Positions 43,447 to 53,018 of a stretch of DNA of 54,473 nt are shown one piece after another (position 1 is the first letter of the stretch; each line of letters begins with the position of its first letter). The position numbers and the translations under genes are program-made. Source of the stretch: CAYYYW01 sp964476245 (GTDB lineage: Bacteria; Patescibacteriota; Microgenomatia; UBA1406; HO2-37-13b); NCBI GenBank assembly GCA_964476245.1, contig CAYYYW010000007.1, forward strand, positions 1 to 54,473, read 5' to 3'. A model generated the notes under the pieces. That model saw only the letters and a list, made by a program, of their open reading frames with translations. It had not been told where the DNA came from and ran no database searches.

Positions 43447-44097
43447 TTACAGCTTTTTCTTAAAATCTTCCAGCATTTCTCTGGCAATGTCTTTACCCCC
43501 TAAACCGAAAGATAAACCACCGGCCAAAGTCAACATGGCGACAATTCCAGTAAACAGTATTCTTATTAGATCTTGAGCTATCCCCAACTGGTGCATGACA
43601 ATTAACACCGTAAAAAAAACAATAGAAAACTTTGCCATAGCCGCCAATGTTTTGGCCGATGTAGAACCAATCGTCTTTGCCCCGTGTTTTACCAGGTCCG
43701 AAACTAAATTAGCAAAAATTATACCCACAAAACCGATAACCACCGCCACTAATACATTGGGTAGGTAAAACAATAATTGGTTCAAAACTATGGTTACTTT
43801 TGAAAGTCCCCAAACTTCTGCGGCTGGAATCAAAAATAGAATTACCACTGACCAACGGAGCAGTTCTGCCAATATTTCTTCCCAAATTTTTACTTCTTTT
43901 TCGCTAACTAATTTAGTTTTCTTAATCAATAGTTCTAATTTGAAAAAATTAAATAGCGAAATTAGAATTTTTTTTAATATCTCCGACAAAACTAACCCAA
44001 TAGCAAAGATTAAAAAACCGCCAAGTAGGTTTGGTAAATAAGTTATAAAACTTCTTAAAAAAGTAGATATCACCGGATTTACTGCATCAAATAGCAT
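43447..44097 (-). CDS. Small mechanosensitive-channel-like membrane protein
   Basis: The 216-residue protein has conserved TM-helix repeats like those of CmpX/MscS relatives (PF05552): two copies of a YLPNLLGGFLIFAIGLVLSEIL-type helix (the second is FYLPNVLVAVVIGFVGIIFANLV). It ends with LTLAGGLSFGLGGKDIA, which is the MscS pore-helix hallmark. The large cytoplasmic beta domain of MscS is absent. A very strong Shine-Dalgarno (AAAGGAGGTGAT, 44110-44099) precedes the ATG. A role in osmotic adaptation is inferred from family only. Confidence 0.8.
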   Translation of the reverse strand: MLFDAVNPVISTFLRSFITYLPNLLGGFLIFAIGLVLSEILKKILISLFNFFKLELLIKKTKLVSEKEVKIWEEILAELLRWSVVILFLIPAAEVWGLSKVTIVLNQLLFYLPNVLVAVVIGFVGIIFANLVSDLVKHGAKTIGSTSAKTLAAMAKFSIVFFTVLIVMHQLGIAQDLIRILFTGIVAMLTLAGGLSFGLGGKDIAREMLEDFKKKL

Positions 44098-44114
44098 ATT
44101 TTATCACCTCCTTT

Positions 44115-44156
44115 GTTAGAAACTGTTAATGAGTGAAACGAATTTACAGTTTCTTA
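44115..44156 (-). promoter_or_regulatory. Leader hairpin upstream of the channel gene's ribosome binding site
   Basis: AGAAACTGT and ACAGTTTCT form a 9-bp stem with a ~20-base loop, just upstream of the strong Shine-Dalgarno of the channel gene on the minus strand. It may control translation or mark the end of the upstream transcript. Confidence 0.45.
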
Positions 44157-44159
44157 CAT

Positions 44160-44221
44160 CCGCCGTAGCGAAATTTCGTCTGCGTGGATGTAAACCACGA
44201 GACGAATTTGAGCGAAGGCGG
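44160..44221. repeat. Long imperfect palindrome
   Basis: The arms CCGCCGTAGCGAAATTTCGTC and GACGAATTTGAGCGAAGGCGG pair with a few mismatches, and the inner CGTGG/CCACG extends the stem. The element lies in the 208-base gap between yraN and the channel gene and resembles the other GC-rich palindromes of the window. Confidence 0.65.
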
Positions 44222-44294
44222 ACAGCCACCTTTTTACTATATCACAAATTTCTTCCTATCTCCACCCATGAACCACTATAGGGTTCAGGGTTCC

Positions 44295-44318
44295 GCTCCA
44301 AGTATTTATGCTTGGAGC
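44295..44318 (-). terminator. Hairpin over the yraN stop codon
   Basis: GCTCCAAG and CTTGGAGC form a perfect 8-bp stem with an 8-base loop holding the yraN stop codon. No T-run follows on the minus strand, so termination is only possible. Confidence 0.4.
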
Positions 44319-44677
44319 TCCACATTTTCAAAATGCAATAATTTTTTTATTGACTTATCCGCATTAAATTCAATTGAAACAACATCAATCCGCATTTTCC
44401 AATCAAAAAGGTTATTTTTTAACAAATAAAAATAAATTGCTTTTTTAAGATGATTTAATTTCCAGTAAGTAATTGATTCGTAGGGTTTGCCTTTTAGGTC
44501 ATTGTTTCTTGCTTTCACTTCAAAAAAAATGAGTTGTCCATCTTTTTGACCGATTATATCAATTTCGCCTGCTCGCGTGCGAAAATTGGTAGTTATAATT
44601 TTATATTTGTTTTTCTTAAGATATCGAGCCGCTTCTTTTTCTCCTAATTTTCCAAATGTTTGTGATAAATTACTCAT
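44306..44677 (-). CDS. yraN: YraN/UPF0102 family nuclease-fold protein
   Basis: The 123-residue protein shows the family pattern: LGEKEAARYLKKNKYKIITTNFRTRAGEIDII then LIFFEVKAR, with the PD-(D/E)xK-type residues E, D and ExK (GEIDII and FFEVKAR). The role is poorly known; a DNA-processing or repair function is inferred from the fold. It is three bases downstream of rplS, as in many bacteria. Confidence 0.9.
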   Translation of the reverse strand: MSNLSQTFGKLGEKEAARYLKKNKYKIITTNFRTRAGEIDIIGQKDGQLIFFEVKARNNDLKGKPYESITYWKLNHLKKAIYFYLLKNNLFDWKMRIDVVSIEFNADKSIKKLLHFENVELQA

Positions 44678-44680
44678 TAA

Positions 44681-45001
44681 CTAAGAAAATCTTTGTCGTA
44701 ATTCACCTTCAGATAAATTTCTTATAAAATATAACTTAGCTCGACGAACCTTTCCTTTTTTAACGATTACAATCTTATCTATGTATGGAGAGTTCATTGG
44801 AAATATTCTCTCAACGCCAACTTTGTCTTTAGTCCCTTTCCGAACGGTAAACATTTTATTAAGACCCGATCCTTTAATAGCAATCAAAATTCCACTAAAA
44901 ATCTGTTGCTTTAGCTTGTCTTTTTCTTTGAATTTATAATAAATCTTTAACATATCTCCTACATGAATCGTTTTATCTTTGACAGTAAGTGAATTTGCCA
45001 T
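44681..45001 (-). CDS. rplS: 50S ribosomal protein bL19
   Basis: bL19 sits at the 30S-50S interface. The 106-residue protein contains the family segments HVGDMLKIYYKFKEKDK, FSGILIAIKGSGLNKMFTVRK and VGVERIFPMNSPYIDKIVIVKKGKVRRAKLYFIR. It is slightly shorter than the E. coli form. pyrG lies 17 bases upstream and yraN 3 bases downstream on the same strand. Confidence 0.96.
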   Translation of the reverse strand: MANSLTVKDKTIHVGDMLKIYYKFKEKDKLKQQIFSGILIAIKGSGLNKMFTVRKGTKDKVGVERIFPMNSPYIDKIVIVKKGKVRRAKLYFIRNLSEGELRQRFS

Positions 45002-45018
45002 AGTTAGTTATAATTCAA

Positions 45019-46689
45019 CTATTTTACCAATTCTTTATGCTTTACACAAGCATTTATAAACTCTAAAAATAAAGGGTGAGGAAAAAATGGTCGACTTTTA
45101 TATTCCGGATGACCTTGTACGCCGATATAAAAAGGATGAATATGACGGGGAAGCTCTAAAATCTCTACTAAATTTTCTATTTTGGAGCGAGCGGCAATAA
45201 CCAAACCTTTTTGTTCAAAAAATTTCACATATTTATCATTAAATTCAAAACGATGACGGTGACGTTCACTAATCAAGTTCTGTCCTCCCTCAACAAACCC
45301 TTTATGTTTATTATAAATTTCCCAGGTATAAGTTTCTTTTTTTATCAAAGCATCCCAAGCGCCTAATCTCATTGTCCCGCCATAGGCTCGTCTTTTAAGA
45401 AGTTCTTTTTGTTTTGGTATAAGATGAATTACCGGACATGGTGTTTTTATATCATTCTCAATCGTATTAGCCTTTTGCCAGCCAAGAATCTGCCGCGCAA
45501 AAGAAATAACCGCCATCTGCATACCGTAACATAAGCCTAAATAAGGAATCAAATTTTGTCGGGCGTAACCAGCAGTCGTAATCATGCCTTCTGTCCCTCT
45601 TTTTCCCCAACCAATAGGAACAATTAGGCCATTGATTCCTTTGGTAAATTTTTCTATACCTTCTTTTTCAACTTTTTCAGCATCGACCCACAAAATACGC
45701 GCCGTTGTATTAAGTGACCAAGCTGCATGATTGACAGCATCAATAAGAGCAGCATAGGAATCTTTCAGTTGATAATCTCCCGTGGCAAAATATTTTCCCA
45801 CAATGGCAATTTCTATTGATTTTTTATCCGGCTTTTTTATTTGCTGGATAAATTTTTTCCATCTGATTAGATTTGGTTTTTTTACCGGAAGATGTAATTT
45901 TTTTAGGATTAGCCGGGTAAGGTTTTGTTGTTCGAATTGAAGCGGTACTTCATAGATATTATTAACATCGGGACTGGAAATTATATTTTCAGGACGCATG
46001 TTACAAAAAAGCGAAAATCGATCACGCCGTCTTTTGTCTAATGGTTTGTCAGAACGAGCAATTAAAAAATCTGGCTGGATACCCATGCTATTCAGTGTTC
46101 TTACAGAAAGTTGGGCTGGTTTTGTCTTTGGTTCTCCCAAATGAGCTGGAGTGGGAAGATAACTAACATGAACGTGAAGAACATCGCCGGGATTTTTGAG
46201 AGTCAGAATCCGCGAGGCTTCGTAGTAAAAGATATTTTGATATTCTCCGGCGGTTCCCCCCAACTCAATAATGCCAATCTCGCCTTTTTGTTTATTGATA
46301 GCAGCGTTAATTCTTTTAATAATTTCATCGGTAATATAAGGAATTGCCTCAACATCTTCTCCCATGTATTCAAACCTTCTTTCTTTCTCAATCACTTCTT
46401 TATAGATTTGACCCATGGTAATAAAATTGTCTCTAGTCATATCAGTATGAAGAAATTTTTCATAACTGCCCACATCCATATCTGCCTCAGTCCCATCTTC
46501 ACATAAAAACGGATCACCGTGTTCAATGGGATTAATTGTCCCAGCATCAATGTTCAAATAATTTTCACATTTGACAGGAACAACGTTAAAACCTGTAGAT
46601 TTCAGAAGAAGGGAAATTGAGGCAGTAGTTATTCCTTTACCCAGTCCTGAAATAACACCACCGGAAATAAAGATGTATTTATATCTCAT
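45019..46689 (-). CDS. pyrG: CTP synthase
   Basis: CTP synthase makes CTP from UTP, ATP and glutamine. The N-terminal synthetase domain has the P-loop-like GGVISGLGKG (10-19), DGTEADMDVGSYEKF, ELGGTAGEYQN and FLIARSDKPLD. The C-terminal class I glutamine amidotransferase domain has the nucleophile Cys near 388 in LGLCYGMQ and a late HPEYKSRP with the His/Glu of the triad. At 556 residues it has normal length. Some normally strict residues differ (CENYLNIDAG where DPYLNVDPG is usual). Confidence 0.96.
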   Translation of the reverse strand: MRYKYIFISGGVISGLGKGITTASISLLLKSTGFNVVPVKCENYLNIDAGTINPIEHGDPFLCEDGTEADMDVGSYEKFLHTDMTRDNFITMGQIYKEVIEKERRFEYMGEDVEAIPYITDEIIKRINAAINKQKGEIGIIELGGTAGEYQNIFYYEASRILTLKNPGDVLHVHVSYLPTPAHLGEPKTKPAQLSVRTLNSMGIQPDFLIARSDKPLDKRRRDRFSLFCNMRPENIISSPDVNNIYEVPLQFEQQNLTRLILKKLHLPVKKPNLIRWKKFIQQIKKPDKKSIEIAIVGKYFATGDYQLKDSYAALIDAVNHAAWSLNTTARILWVDAEKVEKEGIEKFTKGINGLIVPIGWGKRGTEGMITTAGYARQNLIPYLGLCYGMQMAVISFARQILGWQKANTIENDIKTPCPVIHLIPKQKELLKRRAYGGTMRLGAWDALIKKETYTWEIYNKHKGFVEGGQNLISERHRHRFEFNDKYVKFFEQKGLVIAARSKIENLVEILELPRHIHPFYIGVQGHPEYKSRPFFPHPLFLEFINACVKHKELVK

Positions 46690-46767
46690 TAGTTATTAGT
46701 TCATTAATTTCATAACTTAAGACATTTTAAATCAATAGATAAAGATGGTCAATAGCTAGTTTGATTT

Positions 46768-47472
46768 TTAGATTATAAAATTAATCCGTAGTGGAACCCT
46801 CAAATAAACTCTACTTATTTGTTTTGAATTAATTAGGTAAGGAAATGCATTATATCGAATGGTTATCATATTATTTAACACTTTAATATAAGGGTTGATA
46901 ATTGCCCAAATTAATTTATTATCGTCATTAATTTTGTAAATCGTCTCCCGATGAATTATATTAGTTAACAAATGAGTAAGCAGAAATTGACAGTTAAATA
47001 AATAACGAGGCAAATAATCGATTTTATATGTAATTTTGACTCGGGAAGCTATTGATGGATTTTTTCTTAAATCACTATTCCACTCCAAGGCAAACTGATA
47101 TTTTCCTTTAATTTTGGACTCCACTGTAAAACTCCAAACTTGAGGAGTTAATTGGTCGAGAATTAAACTAAGATTCTCCAAAGGAAAACCATATCTTTTT
47201 AATAATTCTCCCTCAAAGCAAAGTTTTAACAAACTGCCTCGTTTATAAGCTTTTACCTGTGTTTGAGATGTAGAAATGATATTTTTGAGCAAGTTCTGTA
47301 AAGAATTGTCTGGTGCATTCGTACCAAATATGTCTGGAACAGTCCTTTTAAAAAAGCTTATTGACTTGTTTGTATCAGTCAATCTTTCACTTATTTCTTG
47401 AACATAATCCCCATTAAGTTTTTTCATAAGATAGATGAAATTATAAGCATTTTGTTTTATATTGCTTGACAC
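46768..47472 (-). CDS. Hypothetical protein
   Basis: I do not recognise this 234-residue protein. It has no signal peptide or clear membrane helix. The N-terminus is polar and helical (NAYNFIYLMKKLNGDYVQEISERL); the C-terminal half alternates hydrophobic and charged residues as a beta-rich domain would (QVWSFTVESKIKGKYQFALEWN). It is transcribed divergently from the winged-helix gene with only 55 bases between the starts, so the two may share control. Confidence 0.6.
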   Translation of the reverse strand: MSSNIKQNAYNFIYLMKKLNGDYVQEISERLTDTNKSISFFKRTVPDIFGTNAPDNSLQNLLKNIISTSQTQVKAYKRGSLLKLCFEGELLKRYGFPLENLSLILDQLTPQVWSFTVESKIKGKYQFALEWNSDLRKNPSIASRVKITYKIDYLPRYLFNCQFLLTHLLTNIIHRETIYKINDDNKLIWAIINPYIKVLNNMITIRYNAFPYLINSKQISRVYLRVPLRINFII

Positions 47473-47508
47473 TGAAACTAACGAAAAAACGTAATTTTTA
47501 CTAAGGTA

Positions 47509-47517
47509 TGTTATACT
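47509..47517 (+). promoter_or_regulatory. Extended -10 promoter of the winged-helix gene
   Basis: TGTTATACT (TGn plus a one-mismatch TATAAT) ends 10 bases before the ATG at 47528, which implies a very short or absent leader. No -35 hexamer is clear. Confidence 0.45.
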
Positions 47518-47527
47518 ATGACAAACT

Positions 47528-48694
47528 ATGGCTGTCTATTATGATCCGTTTAATAAAAATACATTTAAAGAAATTTTTGGTCCTTGGGTGCGTATCATTA
47601 ATCATCAAGAATGTGGGTCGATTGTTCACCTACCCAAACGTGATCAACTTTATCGACTTAATCAATTCATCCAAAGTACATCATTTCTAAAAAAACATCT
47701 GTCAGACTTTTCACGAATCCAAATGCTCCCTGTAGATTTAGTTGCTTTAGCTCTTGATGACTATCAAGACATTGAAGAGTATCTTTCAAAAAAATTAAAT
47801 AAGCATAAAAAACCGGTGCTTATTATTCTAGACGCGGACCGATTAATAATGGAGAAACGGAATCTATTATCTTTTTTTGATTCAATTTATCACAAAAAAT
47901 CAGGCTCGATTTTGTATCTGTTTCAAAAAAATATCACTTACAAAAAATATTTAAAAGACCTTTCTTCGTACACGACCCTTTTCCAAAACATGGTCGTTTT
48001 TCCTTACTATAACATCGATGATTCACGACTATTTATAGATTATCTTAAATTAACATTTGGAAAAGTACCGGATCAGATCCAGCAAAACATTATTAATGAG
48101 TGCGGCGGTTGTTTTTGGCTCATCAAACAGGCTGTTCGCTACTATAGCCAAACAAGAGATATCCAACAATTATTCTCACACGACGACATAAAAATAAAAC
48201 TTCAGATTTTATATAAAGAATACGAGCCTGAAGAACGCCATATTATGCAAAAGATTGTATTAAAACAGTTTAACTTTAAGAGTGAAGATAGAGAATGTCT
48301 TTCTCATTTGTTAAAAACTAAACTGATTAAACAGCAAAAGGGGAAGTTTTCTTTGACTATTCCTCTTCTTCAAGATATCATCAAAAACGATATAAAGGAA
48401 AAGAACCGCTTGGAGATTAAAAATAATACCATTGAACTAAATGGGGTATCAATTGAGATATTCTTGTCCAAAAGCGAAAAAAAACTGCTTCGCCTTTTTT
48501 TAGAAAAACACAACCAAATCATTTCTAGAATGAAAATAGCATCAATCTTATGGGGAGAAATAGACCAAAATCAATACACCGACTGGGCACTTGATCAGAT
48601 GATGTACCGCTTTCGTAAAAAACTTGCCAAATTAGATCTTGATAACAATCTTATTAAAACTGTTAAAAATAAAGGCTTTATTTATCAAATGTGA
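47528..48694 (+). CDS. Degenerate STAND-type NTPase fused to an OmpR-type winged helix
   Basis: The 388-residue protein has a C-terminal OmpR/PhoB-like DNA-binding domain (about 293-388): a beta-rich lead, LSKSEKKLLRLFLEKHNQIISRMKIASILWGE, LDQMMYRFRKKLAKL and the final IKTVKNKGFIYQM. The N-terminal ~230 residues look like a AAA/STAND module with a Walker B-like LIILDADRL (98-106). The P-loop position (GSIVHLPKRDQLYRL, 30-44) has lost its Gly-Lys-Ser, so ATP binding is doubtful. I infer a one-component regulator. The stop is one base before the next gene, so both form an operon. Confidence 0.65.
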   Translation: MAVYYDPFNKNTFKEIFGPWVRIINHQECGSIVHLPKRDQLYRLNQFIQSTSFLKKHLSDFSRIQMLPVDLVALALDDYQDIEEYLSKKLNKHKKPVLIILDADRLIMEKRNLLSFFDSIYHKKSGSILYLFQKNITYKKYLKDLSSYTTLFQNMVVFPYYNIDDSRLFIDYLKLTFGKVPDQIQQNIINECGGCFWLIKQAVRYYSQTRDIQQLFSHDDIKIKLQILYKEYEPEERHIMQKIVLKQFNFKSEDRECLSHLLKTKLIKQQKGKFSLTIPLLQDIIKNDIKEKNRLEIKNNTIELNGVSIEIFLSKSEKKLLRLFLEKHNQIISRMKIASILWGEIDQNQYTDWALDQMMYRFRKKLAKLDLDNNLIKTVKNKGFIYQM

Positions 48695-48695
48695 T

Positions 48696-50204
48696 ATGAA
48701 AATTAATCCATATGAAGGAGCACGATTTAATCATGCACTTTTATCAGGCGCGGAACAGGTGACTTTAAATTTAGCAACTATGAAACAAGAATTTTCTAAT
48801 AGTTTAACCATTCCATTTCAGGATTTATTAAAAAAAACCCACCCGCAGGCTCCACCGGAAGTAATAAACGGTATTCTCGCCATAATGTCAACTTTAAGAT
48901 TTTTTATGACTTATGACTTATCAGAAGGATCTTCTATGTATCTTCGTGGCGGAACGATGAGAAAATTGCTGCGCAAAAATAATCAATATGATCAATTAAC
49001 TACAAAACTGTGGAAAAATATTATTTTAAATGAGACTCGAGATCCTTTTACCTATGAAGTCTTAGAACACGCATTTGGGCCAAAAGACATTGACGTAGTC
49101 TTAAATTATGGGAACGTTATAGTAAAAGGAGAAGAAGTAATTAGACCGTTTGATGAAGATTTAATAGATATGAATATTGCTTTGGCTTTAGAAAAAATGG
49201 GTTGGGAATATAAAGATAATAACCTAAGGTTCGGTGATTATCTTGCTCAAATTTCTTCTTTTCCGATTGACCGAACCTCTAAACGATTACTTCATAAAGT
49301 GTTGTTCTCCCAGAAAACCGATCAATCACCAGTTCTTGAAATTAGTTTTGCCGATCGGCCAAGAACAGAAACAGAGCTTGAGGAAGACATTCGTTTTTTT
49401 AACGATGGATTTTCGATTGATGCGATGGCAGTGGGCTATGTTGAAGTTGACGAGAGAAATAAAAACATATATCCAAAACCGGTAACGGTTACTTATGAAA
49501 AGGGAATATTGGACTATGACTTAAGCCTACGGTTGTTATTGCTTTATAGCCAAAACGGAGGATTGTTTGATTTGACAAAATTTAACGATGATTATGTAAA
49601 AGCAGTTATTGAGGGATTTAGAACAATTGATATGATGTTGGGTGATCCGGTTGCTTGGTCGATACATTTTGGATTTAAAACGTTACAAGAAAATCTTGAT
49701 TATTGGCGCGAAGTATTAATCCCAAACCCGACCACAATGAAAAAGCGAAGACAAAATATCCGTCTTTTAAAAACATCCGTCCGGCAACAATTACCTTATA
49801 TAAAAGAAAAAGCCGTGCCGCTTTTAAGCGATATTCTATTTAGTCTTACCACAGAACCTTATTTAGGGTTGATGCTTGTCTATTTTACGGGCATGATGGA
49901 AACAATTAATCTTGGAGAAATAGTCAATTCCGAAGAACGATTAATAAAGTTTATGGGAAATGTCGCTTGTCCTTCTCCTGAAGGAGGTGCGCTTAAACAA
50001 AGTTTAGTAGGATTAACCGCGAGGCATCATGTTAATTCAGATCCCTTGGTAATTTTGGACGCATTAAAACAATTTGAATTTTTGGATGAAGAAAAACAAC
50101 ATCTCTCATCAATAGGACTCTATCCTGAACAAATACCGCGATCAGTATCAAGTTTACTTCGTTTTTTAGTTCCAAGAGGTTTGTCTCTTAAGGATTTAGC
50201 TTAA
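48696..50204 (+). CDS. Divergent tRNA-nucleotidyltransferase/poly(A)-polymerase-like protein
   Basis: The 502-residue protein has scattered hallmarks of class II CCA-adding enzymes. RGGTMRKLL (84-92) corresponds to GGxVRDxLL. A metal-binding GPKDIDVVL (128-136) follows after an unusually long spacer. EEDIRFFNDGFSIDAMAVGY (229-248) aligns with the DDLxRRDFTINALAY motif, and ILDYDLSLRLLLLY follows. The C-terminal 220 residues are helical and unassigned. Because no tRNA here encodes CCA, a CCA enzyme is needed somewhere, but this one is too divergent to claim that job. I chose the ATG at 48696 (ORF from 48639 would read into the previous gene). Confidence 0.5.
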   Translation: MKINPYEGARFNHALLSGAEQVTLNLATMKQEFSNSLTIPFQDLLKKTHPQAPPEVINGILAIMSTLRFFMTYDLSEGSSMYLRGGTMRKLLRKNNQYDQLTTKLWKNIILNETRDPFTYEVLEHAFGPKDIDVVLNYGNVIVKGEEVIRPFDEDLIDMNIALALEKMGWEYKDNNLRFGDYLAQISSFPIDRTSKRLLHKVLFSQKTDQSPVLEISFADRPRTETELEEDIRFFNDGFSIDAMAVGYVEVDERNKNIYPKPVTVTYEKGILDYDLSLRLLLLYSQNGGLFDLTKFNDDYVKAVIEGFRTIDMMLGDPVAWSIHFGFKTLQENLDYWREVLIPNPTTMKKRRQNIRLLKTSVRQQLPYIKEKAVPLLSDILFSLTTEPYLGLMLVYFTGMMETINLGEIVNSEERLIKFMGNVACPSPEGGALKQSLVGLTARHHVNSDPLVILDALKQFEFLDEEKQHLSSIGLYPEQIPRSVSSLLRFLVPRGLSLKDLA

Positions 50205-52232
50205 TTATGAATGATTGCCATTTCTTTTTAGCTCACTTAATCGCCAAACGGCAAAGTCGCATTTCGGATAGTTACGACAACTATAAAATCTTTTTTTTCT
50301 TCTGGTATATTTTATAATAATGTCTCCCTGACATTTGGGGCATTTTTTGTCTATTTTTTCAAAGTAGGGTTTAGTAAACTTGCATTTCGGATAATTGGAA
50401 CAAGCATAAAACTTACCAAATCGTGAGTAGCGAAATACCAGATCATGATGACACTCGGGACATTTCTCATCTGTTTTCTCTTGAACATCAATATGTTCTT
50501 TGCTCTTCATTTCTTTAGTTAAAATAGCCTGAAAAGGCTGATAAAAATTGTTCAAAACTTGAATCATATCTTTTTCTCCCGTGGCGATTAAGTCAAGATT
50601 GTCCTCTAAGTTAACGGTAAAATTAATTTCAAAAATGTTAGGAAATGATTTTGAAAGGTAATTACATACTGCAATCCCTATGCTTGTTGGAAAAAAACGT
50701 CCATCCTTTTTTTCAACATATTGACGCTCTTGTATCGTGGAAACAATTGGCGCATATGTTGATGGCCTGCCGATACCTCTTTCTTCCAAGGTTTTAATTA
50801 GAGAAGCTTCATTATATCTTGGGGGTGGATTAGTCATGCTTTCAATGAAATTTAGAGATGTCAATGTCAGCGCTTGATCATTTTTAAATTCTTTATGGAT
50901 TGTTTCTTTTTTTTGCGGATAAATAACCAAATAACCTTTAAATAAAACTTTCTCCCATTCTGTTTGAAACAGGTATCCTTTTTGACCCAAAACATTGACT
51001 TTTGTATTTTTAATTTGCGCCTCTTTCATTTGGGTTGCAATGATCCGATTAAAGATTAGGTTGTAAAGTTTTTGATGAGATGCAGTCAATTCATTATGTT
51101 CGCTGATATTGACTCGTAAATTCGTCGGTCTAATGGCTTCATGCGCCTCTTGAGCATTTTTAGATTTTGTCTTGTAAAGTCTTGGCTTATTAAGTGAGTA
51201 CTCACCGCCGTATTTTTCCGCAATATATTGTTTTGCCTGACTCAAAAAATGACCTGCTAAATTAAATGAATCGGTTCGATGGTAAGTAATCAATCCTTTT
51301 TCGTAAAGACTCTGGGCTAAACGCATAGTAACCTTAGAAGAATAACCAAATATTCGTGATGCATCTTGTTGAAGTGAAGAAGTAATAAACGGTGGAGGTG
51401 GAAATCGTTTAATAATTTTCTCTTCAACTTTGGAAATTGTATAACTATCTTGCTTAATTTCGTTTTCTAATAAATTAATATCTTTATTTTTAATAGTTGT
51501 TTTTGTGTACCGATATTTACCATCAAATAAATGAATTTCGTAACTTTTTTCATAATTAATACTGTCCTTAGAAATTAACTTTGCCTCAATTAAATCCTGA
51601 TTGTTTGAAAAAGTACCCACAACCCGATAAAAAGATTCGCTTTTGAATTGTAAAATTTCTTTTTCACGCTCAACAATAAATCTTAAAGCCACTGTCTGTA
51701 CTCTACCGGCAGACAACCATCTTTTACCAATCTTTTTCCAAAGAAGAGGAGAAAGCTTATAACCAACTAATCGATCTAATAAACGCCGAGTTTGTTGGGA
51801 ATTAACTAAATTTAAATTAATTGTTTGAGGATGATTAAAAGCTTCTTTTAAAGCCTCTTCTGTAATTTCATGAAAGACAATTCGCTTGATATTGCTATTT
51901 TTAATAATTGAGCTTTTAGGCCAATTCTCTTTAATCTGACCTAACAAACAAGCAATGTGATAAGAAATTGCTTCTCCTTCACGATCCGCATCCGTAGCCA
52001 AAATCACAGTATGCGCTTTTTGCGCTAGCGATTTTATTCGTTCAATAATTGATTGTTTTTTTTTATTAAGGATATAATCTGGTTTAAAATTATGATCAAT
52101 ATCAACAGCGATTTTATTCTCCGGTAAATCACGAACATGACCCATGGTTGCTTCAACTTGATATTTAGTGTCCTTTAGATATTTATTAAAAGTATTGGCT
52201 TTTGTTGGAGATTCAACAATAATTAGATTCAT
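50205..52232 (-). CDS. topA: DNA topoisomerase I
   Basis: TopA relaxes negative supercoils as a type IA enzyme. The 675-residue protein starts with the Toprim domain (IIVESPTKANTFNKYL, DADREGEAISYH). The catalytic tyrosine near residue 317 lies in LITYHRTDS (usual form ITYMRTDS). Domain segments EAHEAIRPT and ERGIGRPSTYAP follow. Two C-terminal zinc ribbons are present (CPECHHDLVF...CSNYPKC and CPKCQGDIII...CRNYPKC). Its coding end meets the end of the convergent upstream gene with no spacer. The 23S rRNA 3' end is ~70 bases before its start. Confidence 0.97.
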   Translation of the reverse strand: MNLIIVESPTKANTFNKYLKDTKYQVEATMGHVRDLPENKIAVDIDHNFKPDYILNKKKQSIIERIKSLAQKAHTVILATDADREGEAISYHIACLLGQIKENWPKSSIIKNSNIKRIVFHEITEEALKEAFNHPQTINLNLVNSQQTRRLLDRLVGYKLSPLLWKKIGKRWLSAGRVQTVALRFIVEREKEILQFKSESFYRVVGTFSNNQDLIEAKLISKDSINYEKSYEIHLFDGKYRYTKTTIKNKDINLLENEIKQDSYTISKVEEKIIKRFPPPPFITSSLQQDASRIFGYSSKVTMRLAQSLYEKGLITYHRTDSFNLAGHFLSQAKQYIAEKYGGEYSLNKPRLYKTKSKNAQEAHEAIRPTNLRVNISEHNELTASHQKLYNLIFNRIIATQMKEAQIKNTKVNVLGQKGYLFQTEWEKVLFKGYLVIYPQKKETIHKEFKNDQALTLTSLNFIESMTNPPPRYNEASLIKTLEERGIGRPSTYAPIVSTIQERQYVEKKDGRFFPTSIGIAVCNYLSKSFPNIFEINFTVNLEDNLDLIATGEKDMIQVLNNFYQPFQAILTKEMKSKEHIDVQEKTDEKCPECHHDLVFRYSRFGKFYACSNYPKCKFTKPYFEKIDKKCPKCQGDIIIKYTRRKKRFYSCRNYPKCDFAVWRLSELKRNGNHS

Positions 52233-52588
52233 AAAAAGAATCCTACCTTAATGATTTAAAATAAGCAAGAATATAATACTGAAATCTGAAGTTCTAATTT
52301 GTGAGACATCTATGTCCATTAGTACGCGTAGGCTAAATCCCTTACAGGACTTACACCATGCGCCTATCAAACCCGTAATCTACGGGAGGACTTAAGATTT
52401 TTTATCTTGAGGAGTGCTTCATACTTGATATGCTTTCAGTATTTATCACGTAGAGATATAGCTACCCAGCAATGCCCTTTTGGGACAACTGGTACACCAG
52501 GGATCTCTTCTGCCAGGTCCTCTCGTACTGTGGCAAAGTCCTCTCAAAAATCCAAACGCCTGCACCGGATAGAGTCCGAACTGTCTTG

Positions 52589-52622
<34 letters not shown>

Positions 52623-52659
52623 CGGGCGAACAGCCCGACCCTTGGAACCTACTACAGCT

Positions 52660-52690
<31 letters not shown>

Positions 52691-52722
52691 GAACCGGACC
52701 GTCGATATGAACTCTCGGGTCC

Positions 52723-52759
<37 letters not shown>

Positions 52760-53018
52760 AAGCCCCGCCCGCGATCACCGCGGATCGGGGGATCACTAAC
52801 GCCTGCTTTCGCATCTGTTCGGCTTGAAAGCCTCACAGTTAAGCCAGCTTTTGCGTTTGTACTTACACTCCGATTTCCATCCGGAGTAAGCTGACCTTTG
52901 CACTCCTCCGTTACCGTTTTGGAGGAAACCGCCCCAGTTAAACTGACCACCTAACACTGTCCTCCAACATTACGTCAGAGTAAGACTTGAAATTTTTAAA
53001 GAGAGGTGTTTCATTGAT

